Shown piece by piece: positions 8,701 through 15,368 of a DNA stretch of 15,806 bases (its first letter is position 1; each line of letters opens with the position of its first letter). Source of the stretch: Nitrososphaerota archaeon. Lineage in GTDB: Archaea; Thermoproteota; Nitrososphaeria; Nitrososphaerales; CADDZS01. The stretch is taken from assembly GCA_027314685.1 (NCBI GenBank), contig DAHVAI010000158.1, forward strand, positions 1 to 15,806. Direction: 5' to 3'. The position numbers and the translations under genes were made by a program. A model generated the notes under the pieces. That model searched no databases, had not been told where the DNA came from, and was given only the letters and a program-made list of their open reading frames with translations.

Positions 8701-11645
8701 AGCTCGGGGTAAATCCCGGTGGTTGCGAGCTTAATCTTCAGACTTTCAACTGGGCAGGTAACGAGCACTTCTGGACGGAGGTTTTTGATTTCCGGAAGAT
8801 GGGCTGGAATTACACTATTCCACTGGTCGACATAGAGCCCATTAGAAGTGAAATTAGGAAACACATCGAGGACGCCATCGCACGCCTACTCTTCAGCAGG
8901 CTATATTTCTCCTTCGAGTCCTCTGGGTTAGGCTGGGCAACATTGCCAAACGACAATAATGGGCTCGATAGGTTTGCGAGTCCTTTGAACTTGCAAGTAT
9001 TCAGGGAAGCGTTTGATTCTACGATTAGAATACTAGGTGATTTGTATAGACACAATGCGGCAGATTACGACATTCGTCCCTTCTACTCATCTTCAGATTT
9101 CACAAAGAGAATTAAGAGCTACATCCAGACCGTGGCCTCGAGGCACAGAATCCCGGAGATAGGACTCCTCGAGTCCATCTATGCGGCATTGAATGCCGCC
9201 GGCCATGCAAACGCTATCCTAAATATTAGCCATCTGAGTGTGAAGATAGCCACAGCTGACGATCCCGTCTGGGAATGCGAGCGGTGTAGAAGACCCCATT
9301 TGCACGCCTCAGCAGGTATTTGCACCAATTGCGAATATAGCCTACCTCCAGAACCAAACAAGAGGTGCGGGGACCTCTGGCTCAATAATTACTTATCTTG
9401 GGCAACATCCCAAGGCAGGCCACCAATACGTCTTCACTGCGAAGAGCTAACAGCACAAACCGACAACCAGTTGGAGAGGCAAAGGAAGTTCCGGGGTTTT
9501 GTCGTCTCAGGGGATGGTGGAAGAAGCACCATAAATGAGGTGGAGACTATAGATGTTCTGAGCGTGACAACAACTATGGAAGTGGGAGTGGACATAGGCA
9601 GTTTACAGGCAGTCATGCTTGCCAACATGCCTCCACAGCGCTTCAATTATCAGCAGAGAGTGGGACGAGCTGGCAGGCGAAAGCATGCTTATGCAACCGC
9701 CTTGACACTCTGCCGGGATAGGAGTCATGACAAGTATTATTTCAACAACCCCGAAAAGATAACCAGCGAACCTCCACCTGTCCCTTTTCTTGCAATGAAG
9801 CAACCGCGAATTGTCAAACGATTGCTTGCAAAGGAATGTTTAAGGAGGGCATTCATTTCTTCAGGAGTGAGCTGGGAGGATTTCCCAGACGTTACGGATG
9901 TCCACGGTGAGTTTGGTTGCGCCGTAGATCCGCAGGGAAAGGGTGGATGGGACCAGAATAGGGACAAGATCGTTTCTTGGCTGAAGTCAAACAAACCCAT
10001 CGAGCGGCAAGTATTAGAGGCATTAACCGGGCAAAACGATGGAAGCCTAATCTCTTGGCTAGAGAACGAGCTGCCCGCAGAGATAGATGGAGTCGTTGAT
10101 AATCAAGAAATCACTGGTGATGGTCTTGCTGAAAGGCTAGCGGAGGGTGCTATACTCCCGATGTATGGCATGCCATCGAGGACTCGTCTCCTATATCATC
10201 ACCTGAGAGGAAACAAGGAGTATACTATAGACAGAGATCTGGAGGTGTCGATATCCGATTTTGCACCTGGTGCCAAGAAGATCAAAGACAAGGCAATCCT
10301 GCAATCGATCGGTTTCACAGCCCCGCTATCCTACAGACGAGTGTGGGTTCCACTTTCGAACAACCCGCTACCATACAGGAGGTGGATGCAAAGATGCAAA
10401 GTCTGTGGATTCACTGCCACCAACCAATCCCCTGTAGGAACAGACAGGTGTGGCAATTGCGATATCCCAGCAGATAGTAGGAGTCTATTCTCGGAGTTTC
10501 AAATAGTTACACCTCTGGCATACAGAACAGATCTGACAAAGGGAGATGATGCATCAGAAGATGCAGATGTGTGGTTTAGCACTCCTTCATCACTCGTCGA
10601 GTCATCCTCCTCATTGCCACCTTCTATTCTTCCTGAAACAAACTGTTCGCTATCGATAACTGACGAGGGAAGGGTGTGGAGAGTCAATGACAATAGGGGG
10701 CGTCAGTTTCAGGGCAGCATTATCCGGACACCACCTCCGCCAGAAGCTGGAACAAGTCAAGGACTCTATAGGTTAGACCACCAATGGATCGCGCGCGAGT
10801 TCCAGATTAATCCTCAAACAACCGAGTCCATTTCACTCGCTGCTGGCAAGAACACTGAGATACTAAGGATTAGACCTGATACCGTGCCGCGCGGTCTTAC
10901 TCTTGACTTCGTCGGGAGGGACGGCAATCTCAACGGTGCAGTTAGGGCAGGAATAATCTCAGCAGGGCACTTCTTGCAGAGAATAATCGCCGATAGGCTC
11001 GATATAGATCCGGATGAAATTGAAATTGCCAGCTTGGTTAGAAGGCAACTTGAGCCCTACAAGTGGATATCTGAAATAGTGCTTTCAGATGCCTTGCCAA
11101 ATGGTGCTGGTTTCGTCCGGTGGGCCTCTGACCGTTTTCTGTCAATCTTGAAGGAGGCCTGCGATCCTACCGATGCTTCCTCCTATGCTGGTTTCGTACA
11201 AACACCGACTCACGCAGGAAGATGTGACTCATCTTGTTATGACTGTCTTAAGACCTACAGGAATATGTCTTCACATGGCTTACTCGATTGGAGACTTGCA
11301 GTTGGCTATATCAGGGTCTTAAGGGATGCAGAATATACCATGGGGCTAGATGGGAATTTCCAGCAGCCTGAAATGGTTGACTGGCTTGATACGGCCAAAA
11401 AGGCCAGAGACGATTTCGTCCAAAGCTTCAGCGGCTATTCTTCTCTCCAACTGGGAGAACTCCCTGCAATCGTCGCCGGGAACAAGACTTACTTGCTGGT
11501 TCACCCTTTCTGGGATTCACAGAGTCCAACTGGCATATTCGCCCAAGCCATCGCTGAGTCGCCCAACGGGACAATTGATGGTACGTTGAATACATTTGAT
11601 CTAGTCAGGCGACCAGGTTGGTATCGCTTGAATCTCTCTCGTTGA
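5727..11645 (+). CDS. druE: DruE: giant DExH superfamily 2 helicase with DUF1998 domain
   Basis: This 1972-aa protein should be an ATP-driven nucleic-acid translocase or helicase, the core of the defence system. Helicase motifs are visible in order: Walker A GTGSGKT (119-125), DExH box DELH (371-374), SAT-like SSAS (409-412), FSDSRQDA (864-871), motif V near TTTMEVGVDIG (about 1281-1291) and motif VI QQRVGRAGRR (1309-1318). An insertion between the RecA-like lobes carries Cys pairs at 682/685 and 812/815. Further Zn-like clusters are at 1184/1187/1199/1202 and 1557/1560/1575/1578. The C-terminal DUF1998 motif is CDSSCYDCL (Cys1833, 1837, 1840) followed by a Tyr-Arg-Asn and His segment. Helicase and DUF1998 in one chain near 2000 aa is typical of DruE. 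In DISARM they are split into DrmA and DrmB, with a PLD protein that is absent here. The start overlaps the DruG stop. The frame is intact throughout, in contrast to the upstream methyltransferase. Confidence 0.88.
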   Translation: MIDPIGAFYDLKQDVIRYVRTAFGTRFPTIESERAGRLDANGILSQEPWLEPLPVYVSSNKKIDDLSEPDLPSIGGEGVNLFKGLVKCGLFGDGYPLYQHQLEMLQSSLKGENCVITAGTGSGKTEAFLLPLFAQIAREIPSWTKPNGHPDHVNDWWKDEDWQRSCRQEGISSRVSQRAFENRPAAVRGLIVYPMNALVEDQLTRLRKSLDSEEVRDWLSQFASGNKIYLGRYNGSTPVPGHELQKANKSGERPANQGKIDQLIAALKEVELSSERAIRYASDPNNPAPDKDEARYFFPTLDGAEMRSRWDMQDTPPDILITNFSMLSIMLMREADSGIFEKTRNWLECLDLPEVERASERKNRIFHLIVDELHLYRGTSGAEVAYLIRLLLLRLGLSPKHPQLRILASSASLEAGDPDSDAFLEDFFGTKLHIIEGKQEVIPQGALDEGPISMGPYIYIAQNSKRLPEKRDEVISEACRMITGASSSDPSDFFKRVDTPRIREVVQKAFVHDGKMNAISYSTFTERVFGSNSAECREASHGWLVARGLFDVYKIDTKLSSFRVHYFFKNIDGLWASTGRFAQPEDGRPVGELYTSPKIISNGVVPKKEIARLHSQGNELWDELVKKGFVDSWGVVTGNPILLNSLDAISLDAKFSEHREAVIDTIKAARANRHRVLELLYCDQCGTVFYGGDRSKLGNADIEMLLYTQDIEGLPERQAARFVERRLYEEYAVFWPQGDQDYGAPGKWKAAKADSKHLASWIKASLDSFTGHVVIGHDAGGENTAQWVKGYLYSLNLDGRDAGQYNALPGVCPACKADYSRRKGRTSPVRGFRTGFFKMTQVLAKDLFYRISDKFDAENKLVIFSDSRQDAAEISNGVERNHFQDLVREIVYDELLLEGFGEPELLDAIISGSESGQFARRYLSSHKAAMAELKRTVTMANRADDSLFQDFIDSARRKIAEIQERDRTKCVPVSSLLPDIPDCGPIVKRLLELGVNPGGCELNLQTFNWAGNEHFWTEVFDFRKMGWNYTIPLVDIEPIRSEIRKHIEDAIARLLFSRLYFSFESSGLGWATLPNDNNGLDRFASPLNLQVFREAFDSTIRILGDLYRHNAADYDIRPFYSSSDFTKRIKSYIQTVASRHRIPEIGLLESIYAALNAAGHANAILNISHLSVKIATADDPVWECERCRRPHLHASAGICTNCEYSLPPEPNKRCGDLWLNNYLSWATSQGRPPIRLHCEELTAQTDNQLERQRKFRGFVVSGDGGRSTINEVETIDVLSVTTTMEVGVDIGSLQAVMLANMPPQRFNYQQRVGRAGRRKHAYATALTLCRDRSHDKYYFNNPEKITSEPPPVPFLAMKQPRIVKRLLAKECLRRAFISSGVSWEDFPDVTDVHGEFGCAVDPQGKGGWDQNRDKIVSWLKSNKPIERQVLEALTGQNDGSLISWLENELPAEIDGVVDNQEITGDGLAERLAEGAILPMYGMPSRTRLLYHHLRGNKEYTIDRDLEVSISDFAPGAKKIKDKAILQSIGFTAPLSYRRVWVPLSNNPLPYRRWMQRCKVCGFTATNQSPVGTDRCGNCDIPADSRSLFSEFQIVTPLAYRTDLTKGDDASEDADVWFSTPSSLVESSSSLPPSILPETNCSLSITDEGRVWRVNDNRGRQFQGSIIRTPPPPEAGTSQGLYRLDHQWIAREFQINPQTTESISLAAGKNTEILRIRPDTVPRGLTLDFVGRDGNLNGAVRAGIISAGHFLQRIIADRLDIDPDEIEIASLVRRQLEPYKWISEIVLSDALPNGAGFVRWASDRFLSILKEACDPTDASSYAGFVQTPTHAGRCDSSCYDCLKTYRNMSSHGLLDWRLAVGYIRVLRDAEYTMGLDGNFQQPEMVDWLDTAKKARDDFVQSFSGYSSLQLGELPAIVAGNKTYLLVHPFWDSQSPTGIFAQAIAESPNGTIDGTLNTFDLVRRPGWYRLNLSR

Positions 11646-11657
11646 GGAGAACTTGTT
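11646..11657 (+). promoter_or_regulatory. Ribosome-binding site of the nuclease gene
   Basis: A GAGGAG-type Shine-Dalgarno sequence begins at the end of the druE stop codon and lies about 8 bases before the ATG at 11658. It fixes that start and indicates translation directly after DruE in the same message. Confidence 0.65.
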
Positions 11658-12701
11658 ATGTTGAGACCTATGGCTAGAATTTCTCCAAGTAGGGCATATT
11701 CTCTGGACAAGTGCGCCCTTAGAGAGGTGCTGCTCTCCAACAGGGTGGCCCCCCTACTCCCTACCAGTCCAACCGCAAGGTTGGGTTCGGTAATTCACGG
11801 TATCCTCGAAGAAGCCGCCAAAGGGAGCATAAATGATAGACAGACATTCGAGGAAGTCTGGGAGAAGCACCTGAAGAGAGTCGAGTCACAGATTTCACGC
11901 TCGCTCGTAGAGGCACACCTCGTGCCGCTTATGGATTCCGCGAGAGATTATGAGGTTAAGAAACTGCAGGCATGGAGATTGATTCGTTTAGACTTCGTTG
12001 ACAGACACCCGGTTAAAACGATCAATACCCACGTTGGCTCCGAGGTATGGTTGCAATCGCATGATGCCAAAGTAGCTGGGAGAGTAGACCTTCTGGTGAA
12101 GAACGGTGGATATTGTGAATTGATTGATTACAAAACGGGAGTGATGGTAGACGGGTCTGGCTGTATCAGAAAGGAATACCAACTTCAGATGAAACTTTAT
12201 GCCGCGCTGTACCATGAAAGTGAGGGCAAATGGCCAAGCAAGCTAACTATCATTGGTATAGATCAGAAGAGACTTGAAATCTCCTTCGAGGCTAGCGATT
12301 GCGAACGGCTACTAGAGGGTTTTACCGCTAAACTTGCAATATTGAACAGGAGGATACTGGAAAATGCAAAGGAACTAGACTTGTCCACTCCAAATCCAGA
12401 AACATGTAAATACTGCTCGTATCGCCCCACTTGCTCCAATTACTGGAATCAAAGGACCGATTCCGGAGATTGGCCGAATGACGTTAGAGGAACCGTGATG
12501 GAAGAGACAGTGTCCGGCATTGGGCTGATAAGACTCGTGATAGAGGACAATTGTAGACAGCATATAGTTAGAGGGCTTTCGTCTCGCCATTCACTGCCTA
12601 CTTCTGGTCTACGGAAGTTACTCGTTTGCAACCTAAGTAAGGAAAAATCATCCGGCCAACTCGTGGAAAATCAGATGACGACCTGCTTTCCAGTCGACTA
12701 A
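11658..12701 (+). CDS. RecB/Cas4-family PD-(D/E)XK nuclease with Fe-S cluster and extra C-terminal domain
   Basis: This 347-aa protein has the complete catalytic set of a RecB/AddB/Cas4-type nuclease: His47 in GSVIHGILEEA, Asp144 in GRVDLLV, Asp157 and Lys159 in ELIDYKTG, and Gln175/Tyr181 in the QLQMKLYA motif. Cys19 together with Cys250, Cys253 and Cys259 (CKYCSYRPTC) matches the four ligands of the 4Fe-4S cluster that holds the nuclease domain shut in this family. Residues about 271-347 come after the cluster, where Cas4-like proteins usually end. They look beta-rich (DVRGTV, GIGLIRLVIED, LRKLLVCNL) and could be an OB-like DNA-binding domain (inference). The gene starts 12 bases after druE with a strong ribosome-binding site. 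It is therefore probably an accessory nuclease that degrades DNA opened by the helicase; type II Druantia as first described does not include it. A general repair nuclease is the alternative. Confidence 0.85.
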   Translation: MLRPMARISPSRAYSLDKCALREVLLSNRVAPLLPTSPTARLGSVIHGILEEAAKGSINDRQTFEEVWEKHLKRVESQISRSLVEAHLVPLMDSARDYEVKKLQAWRLIRLDFVDRHPVKTINTHVGSEVWLQSHDAKVAGRVDLLVKNGGYCELIDYKTGVMVDGSGCIRKEYQLQMKLYAALYHESEGKWPSKLTIIGIDQKRLEISFEASDCERLLEGFTAKLAILNRRILENAKELDLSTPNPETCKYCSYRPTCSNYWNQRTDSGDWPNDVRGTVMEETVSGIGLIRLVIEDNCRQHIVRGLSSRHSLPTSGLRKLLVCNLSKEKSSGQLVENQMTTCFPVD

Positions 12702-12888
12702 TAGGTGTTTACATGCTCGCGGCTCTAAGAAGTTGGGACCATCGGTTGCAGATATTGTCTGCAACTTCGTTTCTTGTCAATGCGGAAGAACAAGCCCAGA
12801 AACGACCAAGATCGATGAATTCCATTTTGCATCTGATATCGACTCCTATGGGTGTAGGCTCCCTAGCTGCGGTCCCGTTATTAACTAG
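12679..12888 (+). pseudogene. Cys-rich reading frame overlapping the 67-aa ORF; possible frameshifted small Zn-binding protein
   Basis: This frame is open from just after a TGA at 12676-12678 to the TAG at 12886-12888. It contains GPSVADIVCNFVSCQCGRTS, then an acidic/aromatic stretch DEFHFASDIDSYG and a second Cys pair in CRLPSCGP. The arrangement C-x4-C-x-C ... C-x4-C would suit a small metal-binding protein. There is no ATG in frame; a TTG at 12733 lacks a good ribosome-binding site. The well-placed ATG with Shine-Dalgarno at 12713 is in the neighbouring frame. One indel between 12713 and about 12733 would join them into a protein of about 57 aa. I do not recognise the family, and this could be chance. 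Confidence 0.3.
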
Positions 12889-12916
12889 TAAATCGTCGGT
12901 ACAAGGTGTGCTATGA
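12713..12916 (+). CDS. Small hypothetical ORF of 67 aa, doubtful
   Basis: The ATG at 12713 has an AGGTG Shine-Dalgarno-like sequence five bases upstream (12703-12707), and the TGA at 12914-12916 overlaps the next ATG (ATGA at 12913), so the translation signals support it. The product is Ser/Leu/Ala-rich and has no recognisable motif. A different frame across the same bases (12679-12888) reads far more like a real protein and is Cys-rich. The true gene may start at this ATG and have lost its frame within the first few codons. Confidence 0.3.
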   Translation: MLAALRSWDHRLQILSATSFLVNAEEQAQKRPRSMNSILHLISTPMGVGSLAAVPLLTSKSSVQGVL

Positions 12917-13599
12917 ATCCCAGTGAAGAACGACGGGCCATGCGAATTCCAGTCAAGAGAATCGAGAATTTCAGAAGCAACCTCCTTGATTGGTACAATC
13001 AGTTTGGACGCGTATTTCCATGGCGCGATTCAAGCAGGACTCCTTACGAGATATGTATGGCGGAGATTCTACTTCAGCGCACAAAGGCAGAAGCGGTTTC
13101 GCGCTATTACGAGGGATTCATAGAGGCCTTCCCTTCCTGGTCGAGATTGGCAGCCACCGATGACCAAACGTTACAATGTCACCTTGAACCACTCGGTCTT
13201 TGGAGAAGGAAAAGCCATGCCCTTCTTTCGCTGGCAAGATATATCGTGTCTTCTCGAATGGCGTTGGTCGACGACAGGGAGGCACTAGAGTCTCTCCCAG
13301 GTGTCGGGCAATATATCGCAAACGCCATCTTGCTCATATGCTTTGGTAAGGCAGAACCATTACTCGACGTCAACATGGCAAGGTTGCTGGAGCGTTATTT
13401 CGGGAAGAAAACAAGAGCCGACTTAAGGTACGACCATTATTTGCAGGCGCTGGCCAGAAATGTGGTTAACTCTCCTAAAGCAGTCGCGCTCAATTGGTCA
13501 ATACTTGATTTTTCTTCTTTGGTTTGCAAGGCACGCAATCCCAGATGCAAAACGTGCCCGATTCGAAATGATTGCGAGTATTACATGTCTATTCGCTGA
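12913..13599 (+). CDS. Mig-like T:G-mismatch DNA glycosylase (HhH-GPD, Fe-S)
   Basis: This 228-aa protein of the endonuclease III/MutY superfamily excises a mispaired base. The helix-hairpin-helix is LPGVGQY (128-134) and the GPD-loop catalytic Asp is Asp152 (LLDVNMARLL). The 4Fe-4S motif is Cys205-x6-Cys212-x2-Cys215-x5-Cys221, and an AEILLQRT segment holds Glu51. The residue after LPGVGx decides the subtype: endonuclease III has Lys and MutY has Ser, but here it is Tyr134, 18 residues before the Asp, as in the archaeal Mig thymine-DNA glycosylase. Known Mig is encoded beside a cytosine methyltransferase and removes T from T:G mismatches made by 5mC deamination. The methyltransferase earlier in this island fits that role. 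The start overlaps the previous stop (ATGA); an in-frame ATG at 12940 is an alternative start. Uracil or other base specificity cannot be excluded. Confidence 0.85.
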   Translation: MNPSEERRAMRIPVKRIENFRSNLLDWYNQFGRVFPWRDSSRTPYEICMAEILLQRTKAEAVSRYYEGFIEAFPSWSRLAATDDQTLQCHLEPLGLWRRKSHALLSLARYIVSSRMALVDDREALESLPGVGQYIANAILLICFGKAEPLLDVNMARLLERYFGKKTRADLRYDHYLQALARNVVNSPKAVALNWSILDFSSLVCKARNPRCKTCPIRNDCEYYMSIR

Positions 13600-13610
13600 A
13601 GTGTATATGA

Positions 13611-14786
13611 ATGGATAACGAGAGAGATGTGAATACCGGCATCGCCCCTGATGAAATCGATCTCGCGGTTGACCATGTGTATGAAGGTGGGCAGACGCCC
13701 AAAGCAGGAGCAGGCAACGATCCGATCAGCAAACTACTGGGCTGTGGAAATCAGGGTGGCTTTAGATATCGAGGTTCGGTCAATGAATTCAAGATTCAGT
13801 TTATAGTCTTGATAAGTAGCTTGGCAGAAATTGATTGGCCCGACAGTATCGACTTGGAAAGTGGGATTTTGACTTATTATGGCGATAACCGGAATCCAGG
13901 CTCTCAAATACTCGAAACCAAGCGAAAGGGAAATACCATACTGGAGTGGGTGTTCAATTCTTTGCACGCGAATACCAGGGAACTAATACCTCCCATTTTC
14001 GTATTCACAAAGGTGGGACGTGGTAGAGATTATTGCTTTCGTGGAATGGCAGTGCCAGGGGCCGAAGGCGTCCCGCAAACCGAAGATCTTGTCGCGGTCT
14101 GGAAGACCAAGAACGATATGCGATTTCAGAATTATCGAGCGATCTTTACAATTTTGGATATTTCGCGAGTGCCACGAAAGTGGATTGATGATATGAAGAT
14201 CGGAGCCCCAACTCGTTCTGCACCACTGCCATGGATCAATTGGATTCGAACTGGGAGATACCAGGCCCTAAAATCCGTCTGGACTACACAAATACGCAGC
14301 CGAGGACAGCAGTTGCCATCTGATGCCAATGGTAAAGCGATGATTGAGTTGATCTATAAAACGTTCAAGGAGCAACCTCATCGTTTTGAGCATTGCTCGT
14401 CCGCAATATTCAGGCTTTCAGACCGAAATGTGTTGCGTATTGACGTGACTAGACCGACGAAAGACGGAGGTCGTGATGCGGTTGGTGAATATGTTATTGG
14501 GCAGGCATCAAACAGGATCAAAATCCGTTTCGCTCTTGAAGCTAAACTTTACAATAGTAACAAGAGCGTTGGAGTCAAGGAGGTTGCGAGATTGGTTTCC
14601 AGACTTCGTCAAAGGGAGTTCGGGGTCCTTGTGACCACATCTTTCGTTGCCACTCAGGCATATCAGGAGATCCTTGAGGACAGGCACCCTATTATCATCA
14701 TCAGCGCCAAGGACATCGTTGATATCCTTGTTAGAAATGGCTACCAGAGTGAGGATCAGCTAAGGCAATGGCTATCTATGTTTTGA
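13611..14786 (+). CDS. AspBHI-like modification-dependent restriction endonuclease with Mrr-type catalytic domain
   Basis: The protein has 391 aa in two parts. Residues about 41-200 hold GNQGGFRYRG (46-55), IDWPDSIDLESG, TYYGDNRNPG (88-97), an RKGNTILEW segment and FRGMAVPGA (143-151). I recognise this pattern as the SRA-like N-terminal domain of AspBHI-type enzymes, which reads 5-methylcytosine. Residues about 240-375 are a PD-(D/E)XK/Mrr catalytic domain: DGGRDAVG with Asp289, then LEAK with Glu310 and Lys312 (the Q-x-K of Mrr is E-x-K here), and a closing VLVTTSFVATQAY strand-helix. The predicted role is cleavage of foreign DNA that carries modified cytosine. It lies 11 bases after the glycosylase stop, so it may share its transcript. 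Such an enzyme would endanger the host if the nearby methyltransferase were active in a recognised context. The frame ends at a TGA directly abutting the IS remnant. Confidence 0.8.
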   Translation: MDNERDVNTGIAPDEIDLAVDHVYEGGQTPKAGAGNDPISKLLGCGNQGGFRYRGSVNEFKIQFIVLISSLAEIDWPDSIDLESGILTYYGDNRNPGSQILETKRKGNTILEWVFNSLHANTRELIPPIFVFTKVGRGRDYCFRGMAVPGAEGVPQTEDLVAVWKTKNDMRFQNYRAIFTILDISRVPRKWIDDMKIGAPTRSAPLPWINWIRTGRYQALKSVWTTQIRSRGQQLPSDANGKAMIELIYKTFKEQPHRFEHCSSAIFRLSDRNVLRIDVTRPTKDGGRDAVGEYVIGQASNRIKIRFALEAKLYNSNKSVGVKEVARLVSRLRQREFGVLVTTSFVATQAYQEILEDRHPIIIISAKDIVDILVRNGYQSEDQLRQWLSMF

Positions 14787-15287
14787 ATGACAGAGATTTA
14801 CCGGTCATGTGATTACCATCCTGCACATGATGTAGGGCATAGTTTTACAACGGAATGGCTGGCATATGTGTTTGCCAGGGACATGAGGAGGCAGCACGCA
14901 ATTGACCGCCTCCTCAAGGCAACTGAGGGCAGAGACCTGTCCAACCTCGTTCTGAGGTCGGACAACGGCTCTCAGTTCTCTTCAAGTGAATTCATGGAGT
15001 CTGTGAAGGCACTGGGCATAAGGCAGGAATTCATCGCGAACAGCACACCTGAACAGCAGGGGCACATTGAATCGTTCCACAGCACTCTGAAGACCGAATA
15101 CATCTGGCCGATGGAACTCGGCAGCTGCGGTGAGACCGCCGAATACATTCCACAAGTATTCTGTGATTACAACAATACCGGGCTCCATTCCGTAATAGGT
15201 TATACAACACCTGGAGATCTCTACATGAAATGGAAAAGACAGCTTGCGCCGGAGGTGGTTACATCAAATCTACAGAGCAGAAGGTGA
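14787..15287 (+). pseudogene. Decayed IS3-family transposase remnant (C-terminal DDE integrase core)
   Basis: The 166-aa frame carries the C-terminal half of an rve/DDE integrase: SDNGSQF with the second catalytic Asp, the NSTPEQQGHIESFHSTLKTE motif with the catalytic Glu, and a YNNTGLHSVIGYTTP tail. The helix-turn-helix OrfA and the N-terminal half of OrfB are missing. Near the start, MTEIY lies where active elements have W-x-T-D-I-T-Y, so the first catalytic Asp seems to be replaced by Glu, and the following strand (HDVGHSF in place of the usual VIDxF) is also altered. The frame begins immediately after, and in phase with, the stop of the endonuclease gene. I could not define terminal inverted repeats or a target duplication. 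It is inactive, but it marks past transposition at the island's edge. Confidence 0.75.
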
Positions 15288-15300
15288 TTCTAAAAACAGG
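14787..15300 (+). mobile_element. Remnant of an IS3-family insertion sequence, ends not defined
   Basis: The extent is taken from the transposase remnant plus a few bases after its stop. No inverted terminal repeats were found by eye, so the borders are approximate. The sequence between the remnant and the next gene (15288-15368) holds no gene. Confidence 0.45.
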
Positions 15301-15320
15301 GTCCATTCCAGGCATACATA

Positions 15321-15332
15321 ATATTTATCTTG
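15321..15332 (+). promoter_or_regulatory. Possible archaeal TATA-like promoter element for the DUF262 gene
   Basis: The A/T-rich sequence AATATTTATC lies about 40 bases before the proposed GTG start at 15369, a plausible spacing for an archaeal box A with a short leader. It is in the only non-coding gap between the IS remnant and the last gene. The match is by eye and such sequences are common by chance. Confidence 0.25.
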
Positions 15333-15368
15333 AGACTGGTCATGACAACAGAACAAAGGGTGTAATTA

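Noticed and set aside
5727..11645. DISARM (DrmA/DrmB) assignment for the helicase and DUF1998
   Set aside because: In DISARM the helicase and DUF1998 are separate proteins and a PLD-domain DrmC is usual. Here both are in one 1972-aa chain and no PLD gene is seen.
12913..13599. Plain MutY or endonuclease III
   Set aside because: The position that is Ser in MutY and Lys in endonuclease III is Tyr, as in Mig. The length of 228 aa also lacks the MutY C-terminal domain.
14787..15287. Functional transposase
   Set aside because: The N-terminal half is missing, the first catalytic Asp appears replaced by Glu, and no OrfA or terminal repeats were found.
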